This document shows positions 51,214-59,338 of a stretch of DNA of 64,000 nt, piece by piece. A program made the position numbers and the translations under genes. The notes under the pieces are model-generated. The model was not told where the DNA came from. It ran no database searches and was given only the letters and a program-made list of their open reading frames with translations. The first letter of the stretch is position 1; every line of letters begins with the position of its first letter. Source of the DNA: CAVSCD01 sp963726335 (GTDB taxonomy: Bacteria; Acidobacteriota; Aminicenantia; Aminicenantales; UBA8522); contig CAVSCD010000004.1 in the NCBI GenBank assembly GCA_963726335.1, forward strand, positions 372,001 to 436,000, in the 5' to 3' direction.

Positions 51214-52668
51214 TCAGGCCTCGGCGCGGGCGATGAAATAGTCGGCGACGCGGACATTGTACTTTTCGGGGTCGAGCGTCTTGACGATCGTCCGGACAAA
51301 GGTTTTCGTCCCCGGGCTCACGTCCGCCAGGTCCAGTGTCTCGCCGTCAACGCGCCCTCCGTCGGGCAAGGCCACGACCTTGACCCTAGGCCGCAGGAGC
51401 AGGCTGGTCTCGGAGCTGTTCTCCACGACCAGCGCCAGCTCGCCCGTACTCAGGGCGACAAGCGACCCCACCGGATAAACGCCCATCATCTTGACGAATT
51501 CGCGAAGCAGCGCGGGCTGGAATTCCCGGCCGCTTTGGGCCAGCATCAGGGTCAGGGCATCGTCGCGCGTGAAGTGACTCGTCCGGTACACGCGTTTCGT
51601 CGTGATGGCGTCGAAGAAATCCGTGATCTTGACGATCCGGCTGAAGAGGTTAACGCTGTGCTTCCTATAGGGGCGGGGGTATCCCGTATTGTCCTCCTTG
51701 ACGTGATGCTCGAGCGCCACGTGGATGGCCCGGAGCGGCAGGCCCCTGAAATCCGGCGATTGGATCAGCTTCTCGGCCCCGTGGTGGGGGTGTTTTTCGA
51801 TGATTTCCCTCTCCCTGTCGTCGAGCTTGGCGGGCTTCTCCAGGATGTCCCTGGGCGTATCGAGCTTGCCCAGGTCATGAAACAAAGCGCTGATGCCGAG
51901 GTCGATGAGCTCGTTCCGGTCGAGGCCGAGCCGGCGGCCCAGGGCGATGGACAAGATGCAGACATTCATCGAGTGGTTGAGCGTGTATTCGTGGAAGTTC
52001 TTGATGTTCGTCATGCCCTGGATGAACGACTCGTTCTCGACGATATTGTTAAAGACCGACTGCATCAGGCGCCGCGTCGTCCCGAGCTTGATCTTTTCCT
52101 CTCCCGCCCGTTCCGCGCGGAAGGCGTCTTCGAGGTGGGTCAGCCCGAGGAAGTAGACCTTGGCCGCCGACCTTTCCCGGCTGGGCCCGAGGTCCGTTTC
52201 CAAAGTCTTCTCGACCACGATCCCCGCGATGCCGTGCTTCCCGAGCGCGGCCGCCAGGGCTTCATAAGATCCCGTCGGACGGCCGTCGCTTCCCTTGACC
52301 ATGGCCAGCGCCAACTGTTTGATCCCGTCCTCGGTCACTTCGGGCTCGAACCTCAGGACCCCGATCTCCCTCTTCCGGTATTCCTCGGAAACGAACTTGA
52401 AGAAATGATAATTGGCGAACCCGAACTTGAGCCGGAGGCTGTTGAAAAAGAGCGTGCTCGTCCGGACCGTGAAGACGGCCTCTCCGAATTCGGCCAGGGC
52501 CGTCACGATCAAACCGTGCAGCAGCCCGACCTGGCGGCTGAAAATCAGGTTGTTCGCCTCATAGATCCTGGCGCTCTTCAAGATGACATTTTGACGAACG
52601 ATCATCTCCAGCGCGAGCTGGTGGACCCGTTTGGCTTTCTCCGGCGGCGGTTTCTTTTCAGCCAACAT
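51214..52668 (-). CDS. HD-GYP domain protein (cyclic-di-GMP phosphodiesterase-like)
   Basis: 484 residues. The N-terminal ~190 residues match the N-terminal region of the adjacent HEAT protein by pattern. The HD-GYP domain (about 215-400) has LNHSMNVCILSIALG, SALFHDLGKLDTP (HD), EKHPHHGAEKLI, ALEHHVKEDNTGYPRPYRKH (GYP) and IVKITDFFDAITTKRVYR. All expected metal-ligand His/Asp appear. Cytosolic; likely hydrolyses cyclic di-GMP, which fits the PilZ genes at 14.8-17 kb. It starts ten bases after the HEAT gene. Confidence 0.9.
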   Translation of the reverse strand: MLAEKKPPPEKAKRVHQLALEMIVRQNVILKSARIYEANNLIFSRQVGLLHGLIVTALAEFGEAVFTVRTSTLFFNSLRLKFGFANYHFFKFVSEEYRKREIGVLRFEPEVTEDGIKQLALAMVKGSDGRPTGSYEALAAALGKHGIAGIVVEKTLETDLGPSRERSAAKVYFLGLTHLEDAFRAERAGEEKIKLGTTRRLMQSVFNNIVENESFIQGMTNIKNFHEYTLNHSMNVCILSIALGRRLGLDRNELIDLGISALFHDLGKLDTPRDILEKPAKLDDREREIIEKHPHHGAEKLIQSPDFRGLPLRAIHVALEHHVKEDNTGYPRPYRKHSVNLFSRIVKITDFFDAITTKRVYRTSHFTRDDALTLMLAQSGREFQPALLREFVKMMGVYPVGSLVALSTGELALVVENSSETSLLLRPRVKVVALPDGGRVDGETLDLADVSPGTKTFVRTIVKTLDPEKYNVRVADYFIARAEA

Positions 52669-52677
52669 CGACTCCGT

Positions 52678-54489
52678 TTACCGGTCGCGATCTCCGGGCC
52701 CACGGGGCTCGCCGGCTCTCGCCGGGCCCTGGAGCGCTTTGAGACACGCGTCACGAACCTTGCGCTGCCGTTTCCTGGACCCCATGCGCAAGGCCTCCCG
52801 AGCTTCCGGGTCCGGCATGCCGGAAAGGGCCTCGACGGCGCAGAGACACAGCTCCGTGTACCTGGGATCCGGCAGGAATGGCGTTTTCCCGAGCACTCGC
52901 CGGAGCCAGGCGCAGGCCTCCTCAGACCGGCTGCGGCCCAGCGCGGACATGACAGCCCGTTTTTCCGCCAGCGATCTCCTTTTAAGCCCCGGAGCGCCGC
53001 CCATATGGTCAAGGAGCTGTCTCACCGTCTCACGGTCGGCGCTGCCGATATTTTCCAGAGAGGCGATCCGAACGCTCTCCGCCTGGTCGGAGAGGAAACC
53101 CAGCAGGATCCGGCCCGCGGCGTCGTTTTTTACGCGGCCCAGGGCCCGCACGGCGTCGATCCTGACCGAGGGGTCCCCATAAATCTTGAATCCGGCCAGG
53201 AACGGGACCACACGCTTATCGTGGCTCCAGCTGACAAAGGCGATCACCTGCCGGGTCAGTCCGGGTCTCGTTTCCTGTGCCAGGGACATCAAGGACTCCA
53301 GGCTCTCGCCGCCGATCTTCCTCAGCGCCTCGAGCGCCGCTTCCCGCGCCGCCGGCGTTCGGCCCCGCTCGTAGAGCCCGCCGATGAGCCGGGCGGCCGG
53401 AGGACCCACCAGCCGAAGATAGGAAAGGATCGATTCGTCGCTGTCCGCGGCGGGCGGACGGAGCGCTTCTTCCAGCTCCGCCAGCGCTTCCGGACCGGCG
53501 ATATCGACGAAGGCGGCATTCAGCATCGCCGCTTTTTCGGGGTGGGAATCGCCCAACGTCTCCCGGAGTTCGAGCAGCGACTGGAGAAGGCGGGCGGCGC
53601 GGGCGAAGTCCCGGCGGGCGATGAGCTGACGGTGATACTGCCTGATGCTGTCGGCGAGCCCGGGATACTGGTCGGAGCGGTCCTCGAGATAGAGGATCTC
53701 GATCATGAGGTTGAGGTATTCGTCGTCGGCCGAGATCCCCCGGTTGGCCGTCAGCAGGGAATCGATCTCCCGCTTTTCTTCCGCTTCCCTCGCGGGAGTG
53801 ACGGGTGAGCTGAGCTCCCGGGCCAGCTCGGCTTTCCAGGCGGCCTCATCCGTGCCCGGACCGCGCCCCATGGTCTGGATCCGGCTCCGGATATCTTCGA
53901 GGTCCTCAGGGGAGAGGTCGATCCGTCCCGTCGACATGGCCGGCCTGTCGATCGGCCATTCGAGGAGCTTCCGTCCCTGCCCGATCTTTGTCTCGAGGTA
54001 ATCGTCCGGGGCCAGATAGCGGATGTTGGCGAAGTCCTTTTCCCAGAGGGCGTTGACGATATCTCCCTCTTCGGCCGGAAGCGATGACACGTTCCGGATC
54101 GTCGCCAGCAATTCGCCGACCTCGTCGACCTTCAGGCCTCTGCAGAAAACGAGCACCTTCATCCCGTCTTTAAAAAAGAAGAACGGCAGGCTCTTGGCCG
54201 GCACGGGATCCTCGTGGACCGGTCTGCCGGCGAAGGTCAGGGATTGCTCCTCGATGCCGATCTCGAGCTCGCTGTGCTCATCCAGGTACCCGGTCAGCCG
54301 GGTGTGGAGGTCGGAGACGAAATTGACGACGGTCTGGTGCTCGGGAGGAAAGAGCCTGGCGGCCTGAACGGTGTTCACCAGGACCTGGATCAGATCGCGG
54401 ACCCGCTCGACCTGCCCGGCGGGTACGGCCTCCTCCCGGGCGTCCGCAACAGCCGGAACGGGGGTGATAACTCGTTTCGGCTTATCCAC
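52678..54489 (-). CDS. HEAT-repeat protein with HD-GYP-associated N-terminal domain
   Basis: 603 residues. Residues ~25-150 (RDLIQVLVNTVQAARLFPPE... LTFAGRPVHEDPVPAKSLPF) follow the same pattern as the N-terminus of the neighbouring HD-GYP protein. The C-terminal half has repeated two-helix units (SVRIDAVRALGRVKNDAAG; SVRIASLENIGSADRETVR; ELCLCAVEALSGMPDPEARE). Cytosolic scaffold, role unknown. It begins six bases after rhaB. Confidence 0.75.
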   Translation of the reverse strand: MDKPKRVITPVPAVADAREEAVPAGQVERVRDLIQVLVNTVQAARLFPPEHQTVVNFVSDLHTRLTGYLDEHSELEIGIEEQSLTFAGRPVHEDPVPAKSLPFFFFKDGMKVLVFCRGLKVDEVGELLATIRNVSSLPAEEGDIVNALWEKDFANIRYLAPDDYLETKIGQGRKLLEWPIDRPAMSTGRIDLSPEDLEDIRSRIQTMGRGPGTDEAAWKAELARELSSPVTPAREAEEKREIDSLLTANRGISADDEYLNLMIEILYLEDRSDQYPGLADSIRQYHRQLIARRDFARAARLLQSLLELRETLGDSHPEKAAMLNAAFVDIAGPEALAELEEALRPPAADSDESILSYLRLVGPPAARLIGGLYERGRTPAAREAALEALRKIGGESLESLMSLAQETRPGLTRQVIAFVSWSHDKRVVPFLAGFKIYGDPSVRIDAVRALGRVKNDAAGRILLGFLSDQAESVRIASLENIGSADRETVRQLLDHMGGAPGLKRRSLAEKRAVMSALGRSRSEEACAWLRRVLGKTPFLPDPRYTELCLCAVEALSGMPDPEAREALRMGSRKRQRKVRDACLKALQGPARAGEPRGPGDRDR

Positions 54490-54495
54490 GTCTCC

Positions 54496-56001
54496 TCAGA
54501 CTATGATTTTCTTGGGCGCCGGGATATCGGCATCGATGAGCTCCTGGAAACGGGCGAACGCGCCTTCCCAGTCTTCGCGCTCCCGGGGAGTGTACATCTT
54601 GAGCTCCACCGACCGGCGGACGACGCTCCGGATCTCGGAGAGCGACCGGACGTACCCCAGGCCGAGCGCCTGGACCATGATGTTTCCCATCGCCGTCGCT
54701 TCCGCCGGCCCGGCCACGACCGGGAGACCCGTGGCATCGGCCGTGAACTGGCAAAGCAGCTCGTTCCGGGAGCCGCCGCCGATGACGTGGATCATCTCGA
54801 TCCGCCGGCCCGTCAGGCGTCGGAGCTGGTCAAGGGTAAAGCGGTATTTCAAAGCCAGGCTCTCCAGGATGCAGCGCGTGAAATCGGCCGGCTCCGCGGG
54901 CGCCGGCTGCCCGGACACCAGGCAGTATTGACGGATCGCGTCCGGCATGCTGGGCGGGTTGAGGAATTCCGGCCAATCCGGGTCGACCAGGCTGCGGAAC
55001 GGCTTGGCCCCTGCGGCCATGGCCGCGAGATCGGCGTAGCTCAGGTCCGCCTCCCTGGCCCATTCTTTCCGGCTCTGCTGAAGAAGCCAGAGCCCGGCGA
55101 TATTCTTGAGAAAGCGGATGGTCTCGCCGACCCCGCCCTCGTTGGTGAAATTGGCGTCGAGGGCCTCGGGCGTGATGATCGGGTCGGCCGTCTCGACGCC
55201 CATGAGCGACCACGTCCCGGAGCTGATGTAGGCCCAGTTTTCACCGGCCGCGGGGATCGCGGCGATCGCTGCGGCCGTATCGTGGCTGGCCGTGGCGATC
55301 ACCCGGACCTCGGGCAGATCGACCTCTTCGGCCACCGAGGGGACGAGCTTCCCCATGACCGTTCCGGGCGGCTCGACCCGCTGCAGGATGCCCATGGGCA
55401 CACCCAGAGCCGTCATGAGCTCGGTGCTCCAGACCCGGCTCCGCATATCCAGAAGTTGGGAGGTGGAGGCGATGGTGAACTCGTTGGCTTTTTCCCCGCT
55501 CAGGAAATAGGTGAACAGGTCGGGCATAAAGAGAAGGTTATGGGCGCAGTCCAGAAGGGGAGAGTGCTGCCGGACCATCGCATAGAGTTGGAAAAGGCTG
55601 TTGAACGGCAGGAATTGGATGCCGGTCCGCTCATAGACCCTTTCCCGCGGGGTTTTCTTGAAGAACTTCTCCATCAGGCCGCGCGTCCGGTCATCCCTGT
55701 AGGCGTAGGGGAAACCGAGGACGCTCCCGTCTTTAGCCAACAGTCCGAAGTCGACCCCCCAGGTGTCGACGGCCACGCTTTCCGGAACGACGCGGGCCAC
55801 CGCCGCGCACGCCCTGAGCCCGCCCTTGATGTCCTCGAACAGGCTCAGGAGATTCCAGTGGAGATGCCCCGACAGACGCGCCGGGTTGTTCGGAAAGCGC
55901 GTCAACTCCCGGGTGGCGATTTTCTCGTCCCCGAGCGTGCCCAGGATGGTCCGGCCGCTTTCGGCTCCCAAGTCAAAGGCCAGGAAATGATGTCCATCCA
56001 T
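54496..56001 (-). CDS. rhaB: Rhamnulokinase
   Basis: Phosphorylates L-rhamnulose. The 501-residue FGGY kinase begins MDGHHFLAFDLGAESGRTI and shows VAVDTWGVDFGLLAKDG, YAYRDDRTRGLME, GIQFLPFNSLFQLYAM, TASHDTAAAIAAIPA, YISSGTWSLMGVET and IGGGSRNELLCQFTADATG, matching RhaB. The ATG at 56001 has GAGGAG; the longer upstream reading is not family-like. No rhaA or rhaD is nearby; its transcript continues into the HEAT and HD-GYP genes. Confidence 0.93.
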   Translation of the reverse strand: MDGHHFLAFDLGAESGRTILGTLGDEKIATRELTRFPNNPARLSGHLHWNLLSLFEDIKGGLRACAAVARVVPESVAVDTWGVDFGLLAKDGSVLGFPYAYRDDRTRGLMEKFFKKTPRERVYERTGIQFLPFNSLFQLYAMVRQHSPLLDCAHNLLFMPDLFTYFLSGEKANEFTIASTSQLLDMRSRVWSTELMTALGVPMGILQRVEPPGTVMGKLVPSVAEEVDLPEVRVIATASHDTAAAIAAIPAAGENWAYISSGTWSLMGVETADPIITPEALDANFTNEGGVGETIRFLKNIAGLWLLQQSRKEWAREADLSYADLAAMAAGAKPFRSLVDPDWPEFLNPPSMPDAIRQYCLVSGQPAPAEPADFTRCILESLALKYRFTLDQLRRLTGRRIEMIHVIGGGSRNELLCQFTADATGLPVVAGPAEATAMGNIMVQALGLGYVRSLSEIRSVVRRSVELKMYTPREREDWEGAFARFQELIDADIPAPKKIIV

Positions 56002-56064
56002 GCTCGCTCCTCTCTCGGCGTCAGCTCGCGGTCCCGTTGCGCCGGGAACGGTCCAGAAACATAT

Positions 56065-56093
56065 CATATATAACCATTTGCGGCCGATTTCAA
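56065..56093 (-). promoter_or_regulatory. Predicted rhaB promoter
   Basis: TTGAAA (56093-56088), 17-nt spacer, TATATG (56070-56065). Predicted +1 near 56058, leader about 57 nt. Confidence 0.6.
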
Positions 56094-56107
56094 GTCAATA
56101 AATTCAC

Positions 56108-56136
56108 TTGACAGGAAGGGCGGGACGCCGTAATCT
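56108..56136 (+). promoter_or_regulatory. Distal promoter of the first pilin cluster or of a leader RNA
   Basis: TTGACA (56108-56113), 17-nt spacer, TAATCT (56131-56136). Predicted +1 near 56143, 242 bases before the pilin ATG. The intervening DNA has a T8 run at 56242-56249 and stem GGGAT/ATCCC (56279-56283 with 56293-56297). No ORF is seen, so it may be an sRNA or a long leader. Confidence 0.55.
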
Positions 56137-56310
56137 AATATGGGACGGAGGATTTAGGGCTTTAGGGAAAAGGAGCGTGAGTCTGTATTACTCATTTGGG
56201 GGATTCGAGAGCTGGATTTGGTATGCCCGTAGGGAGATTTATTTTTTTTGTCCAGGGAGACTAGGTCCCAAGGGGAAGCGGGATAAGCAAGGAATCCCAC
56301 TTTTGAGGGA

Positions 56311-56339
56311 TGGACAATCCCCCGGTCAAGCCCTATAAA
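56311..56339 (+). promoter_or_regulatory. Proximal promoter of the first pilin cluster
   Basis: TGGACA (56311-56316), 17-nt spacer, TATAAA (56334-56339). Predicted +1 near 56346. Confidence 0.6.
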
Positions 56340-56384
56340 ATGAGATCAGGAATCCGCCGAATTTGGCGGCGAGAGATATAAGAA

Positions 56385-56837
56385 ATGGGAAAGAATTCCG
56401 GCGGTAAGGGCTTCTCGCTCATCGAGGTCCTGATCGTCATTTTCATCCTGGCCGTGGTTGTCATAACCCTGATCAACATTTTCATCTACGGCTTCGGCCT
56501 GGTCCGGAAAACCGAGCAGGTCGCCCTGGCGACCCATGTCGCCCAGCTCGAAGTCGAGAGCTACCGGGACATGCCGTTCACCCAGGTCAGCGCGCTGGGC
56601 GCCGCGACGACGACCAAACAGCTCACCCAGGCGGACTATCCGTTCCTTTTCCGGGCCGACGGTTCGCCCTACTTGAGGAACGGACAGATGACGACGACCT
56701 TGGGCAGCGGCGCCGTCGGCGCCTTGGGCCAGGAAAAGATCATCAAGCTGACGGTGATCATCGCCTGGGACCTCAAGAGCCAATCGGTCCGGAAAGACAT
56801 CGTGACTTATATCACGGAAAACGGGATTTACAGGTAA
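56385..56837 (+). CDS. Type IV minor pilin / GspI-PilV-like protein
   Basis: 150 residues. Prepilin motif NSGGKG/FSLIEVLIVIFIL (cleavage after Gly9, Glu at +5), then a hydrophobic helix and a small beta-rich head with FLFRADGSPYLRNG. Type IV pilus or type II secretion minor pseudopilin. First of three consecutive pilin-like genes. The ATG follows GAGATATAAGAA weakly. Confidence 0.85.
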   Translation: MGKNSGGKGFSLIEVLIVIFILAVVVITLINIFIYGFGLVRKTEQVALATHVAQLEVESYRDMPFTQVSALGAATTTKQLTQADYPFLFRADGSPYLRNGQMTTTLGSGAVGALGQEKIIKLTVIIAWDLKSQSVRKDIVTYITENGIYR

Positions 56838-56853
56838 GGTCTTTGGAAACTCC

Positions 56854-57483
56854 ATGAAAACCAAACGACGACTTCCCGTAAGAAGCCGACCCACCGCCAA
56901 GGGGCTGACCCTCATCGAGCTCCTGGTGGGCGTGGCGGTCTCCGCGCTGCTCATCACCGCTCTCCTCGGGCTCTACATGGCCGGCCAGCGGTACTTCTTC
57001 AATACGAGCGCCAAGGCCGACGCCATCGAGGAGGTCCGGGCGCCCATGGCCAGGATCGCGCGGGATATCCGCGAGGCGGCGCAGGTCTCCCAGTCGACCG
57101 TCACCGTGGGCGGCGTCGATTACGACACCAACATCGATTGCCTCGTCCTCGACCTGCCCGCCCTCGACATCACCGGGATGATCATCCCGGGCACCGAGGA
57201 TACGGTCATTTACTCGGTGGATGTCTACGGCCGGCTCCACCGGATCGTCGCGGCCAACGGTCCCGGGCGGACGAACGCCGACGACGTGCTGGCCGAGAAT
57301 GTCACCGGGTTCGCGCTGGCCTACTTCAAAGAGGACGGCCTGACTCCCGCCACGGCCTTTGCCGACACGTTCATCGTGACCGTGTCGCTGACCGGCGCCC
57401 AGCGGGCGATCCAGCGCCGGGACCAGCCTTACGTCGAGACGCTGAACACGCGCGTCAAGCTGAGGAATAAAACTCTCGCCTGA
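56854..57483 (+). CDS. Minor pilin, PilW/GspJ-like
   Basis: 209 residues. A positively charged leader ends at RPTAKG/LTLIELLVGVAV (cleavage after Gly17, Glu at +5). The head has ARIARDIREAAQVSQS and RDQPYVETLNTRVKLRNK, resembling PilW/GspJ proteins. Starts 16 bases after the previous pilin gene. Confidence 0.83.
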   Translation: MKTKRRLPVRSRPTAKGLTLIELLVGVAVSALLITALLGLYMAGQRYFFNTSAKADAIEEVRAPMARIARDIREAAQVSQSTVTVGGVDYDTNIDCLVLDLPALDITGMIIPGTEDTVIYSVDVYGRLHRIVAANGPGRTNADDVLAENVTGFALAYFKEDGLTPATAFADTFIVTVSLTGAQRAIQRRDQPYVETLNTRVKLRNKTLA

Positions 57484-57512
57484 TCGGCGAATCGCTGCCA
57501 AGGAGGGGCAAG

Positions 57513-59207
57513 ATGAATACACAGAGAAAGACAGCGCCGGGAAAGAGCCCGCACGAGCGGGGGAGCGTCCTGGTGGTGGCGATCATCGTCATCGTGGCGA
57601 TGCTCATCATCTCCATCCCGTTCCTGTTCCGGCTGTCCGCGCAATCCCGGACGACGGAGAAAGGCTACCGCTCGGAAGCGGCCTTCCATCTGGCCGAGGC
57701 GGGGGTGGAAAAGACCCTCTGGCGGATCAACGAGCCCTTTACCGACCCGGGCAATACCGACACGGAGGCGATCCAGTGGACGACGGACGGGACGAACCAG
57801 CTCGGCACGATCAACGACCTGAAGACGCCCGACAACAAGGTGATCGGCGATATCGCCATCATCCAGGGGCCGCCGTCCGGGACGGAGCCGGCCTTGATGA
57901 CCCTCACCTCGACGGGCAGGGTGCCCTTCATCGCCGATGCCACGGTCAACCGCACCGTCCGGGTGAACCTCGAAAGATTCTACGAATCGGTCTTCAACCT
58001 CGGGTTTTTTGTCGACGACTTCTTTTATATTCATAATGCGTTCTCGCTCGACAGCTACAACTCCGGGGACGGCGCTTACGGCGCCACCCTGGCCGACGGC
58101 ACACTCAACGCGGAAGGGTCGACGATCTTCGGCACGAACGGCTACGCGGGCATGACCCGGGCGAACGACCCCGGCGAGGCCAGCTGGCTGATCGACGCCG
58201 GCGGCGGCAGCAGCGAGATCTACGGGACGATCGCAGCCGGCGGCGATGCGGCCGTAGACGGGGACCCGACCACCCCCAACGCGGCGAGCCTGGAGGATGT
58301 CGTCAACGTCCCCTCGGACGATATTTTCGCCGACGACACCCAGCCCGGCCGGTCGATCATGAATCAGCACTATGACCTCAACTCCGTCGACGTCTTCGAC
58401 CTCCCTCCCAAGGACTATATGGGCCAGCAGCAGAACGTGGCGAGCTGGTTCACCGACTACAATTCGGGCGACCCTCAGGCTGCCGATTATTACGCGGACC
58501 GGCTGCTTCGGGCGCCCTACCAGGCGGAAGTAGACAGTACGTTCATTAAAAACGACTTGACTGTCGCCGAGGGGGGCACCAGGACCCTGACGCCCACGGA
58601 TAGCGGCGTATACTCCTCGGTTTCGCTGGGCACGGAGAAATCGGGAGCCAACCTGAACATCGAGGGCGGGAATGTCACCATTTACGTTACGGAATTCGCG
58701 GACGTTCCGGACGACGTGGGGAGCTTCCTGATGGGCCCGAACTCGAACATTACCGTCGAGGACGGCGCGTCGCTGACCCTCATCCTCGGCGACACTTCCT
58801 TCGTCGCCGGCCAGGGCTACACGATCAACCAGACTTCGGGCACGCCCGCGGACTGCATCATCCTGGGGACCGACCAGTTCGCCCTCCCGACTACCCAGGA
58901 CCCCGACGCCCTGCCCAAAAAAATGGATCAGCTCGGCGAGATCCCGGGGCTCATGTATTTCGAGCATGCCGCCGGCAGCGACAACGGAGAAATCTACGCC
59001 GCCATCTACGTCCCGAGGGCCCACATCTCCACCGGGCAGGGGCAGAATCACATGAGTGTCTTCGGCTCTATGACCTCCGCTTCCATGGATTTTAAAGTCC
59101 AGGTGGATTTCCACTACGATGAAGCCCTGGGAGCCCTGAACATCATAAACGGCGGGTTCAAGTACTGGCGCGTCACGTCGTGGCAGGAGCTCCTCGGCCA
59201 GAACTGA
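57513..59207 (+). CDS. PilX-like large pilin-family protein
   Basis: 564 residues. HERG/SVLVVAIIVIVAM gives a Gly before a hydrophobic helix but lacks Glu at +5, as in PilX/GspK-type proteins. Next comes FHLAEAGVEKTLWRINE, typical of PilX. The large head (about 150-550) is rich in Asp/Asn/Gly/Thr beta strands and has a low charge density. Last of the first cluster. The unusually large head may protrude from a pilus tip. Confidence 0.8.
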   Translation: MNTQRKTAPGKSPHERGSVLVVAIIVIVAMLIISIPFLFRLSAQSRTTEKGYRSEAAFHLAEAGVEKTLWRINEPFTDPGNTDTEAIQWTTDGTNQLGTINDLKTPDNKVIGDIAIIQGPPSGTEPALMTLTSTGRVPFIADATVNRTVRVNLERFYESVFNLGFFVDDFFYIHNAFSLDSYNSGDGAYGATLADGTLNAEGSTIFGTNGYAGMTRANDPGEASWLIDAGGGSSEIYGTIAAGGDAAVDGDPTTPNAASLEDVVNVPSDDIFADDTQPGRSIMNQHYDLNSVDVFDLPPKDYMGQQQNVASWFTDYNSGDPQAADYYADRLLRAPYQAEVDSTFIKNDLTVAEGGTRTLTPTDSGVYSSVSLGTEKSGANLNIEGGNVTIYVTEFADVPDDVGSFLMGPNSNITVEDGASLTLILGDTSFVAGQGYTINQTSGTPADCIILGTDQFALPTTQDPDALPKKMDQLGEIPGLMYFEHAAGSDNGEIYAAIYVPRAHISTGQGQNHMSVFGSMTSASMDFKVQVDFHYDEALGALNIINGGFKYWRVTSWQELLGQN

Positions 59208-59301
59208 GGTTCTCTCCACCGGGGCGGGTTTGACAAGGCGCGGCCGGGCGCCGCGCCGTCCGGAATACTCACAGGCGCTCTGCCTGGCACTCTGCGCTCC
59301 T

Positions 59302-59330
59302 TTGAAAATGCCGCGCCAATCGTCTAAGAT
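59302..59330 (+). promoter_or_regulatory. Predicted promoter of the YprB-like gene
   Basis: TTGAAA (59302-59307), 17-nt spacer, TAAGAT (59325-59330). Predicted +1 at 59337, two bases before a GTG and eleven before the ATG. Confidence 0.6.
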
Positions 59331-59338
59331 GATGGGAC

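Noticed and set aside
51040..53808. 922-aa open frame on the plus strand
   Set aside because: It is antisense to HD-GYP and HEAT genes that have clear motifs. Long antisense frames are expected in GC-rich codon-biased DNA, and it has no recognisable domain.
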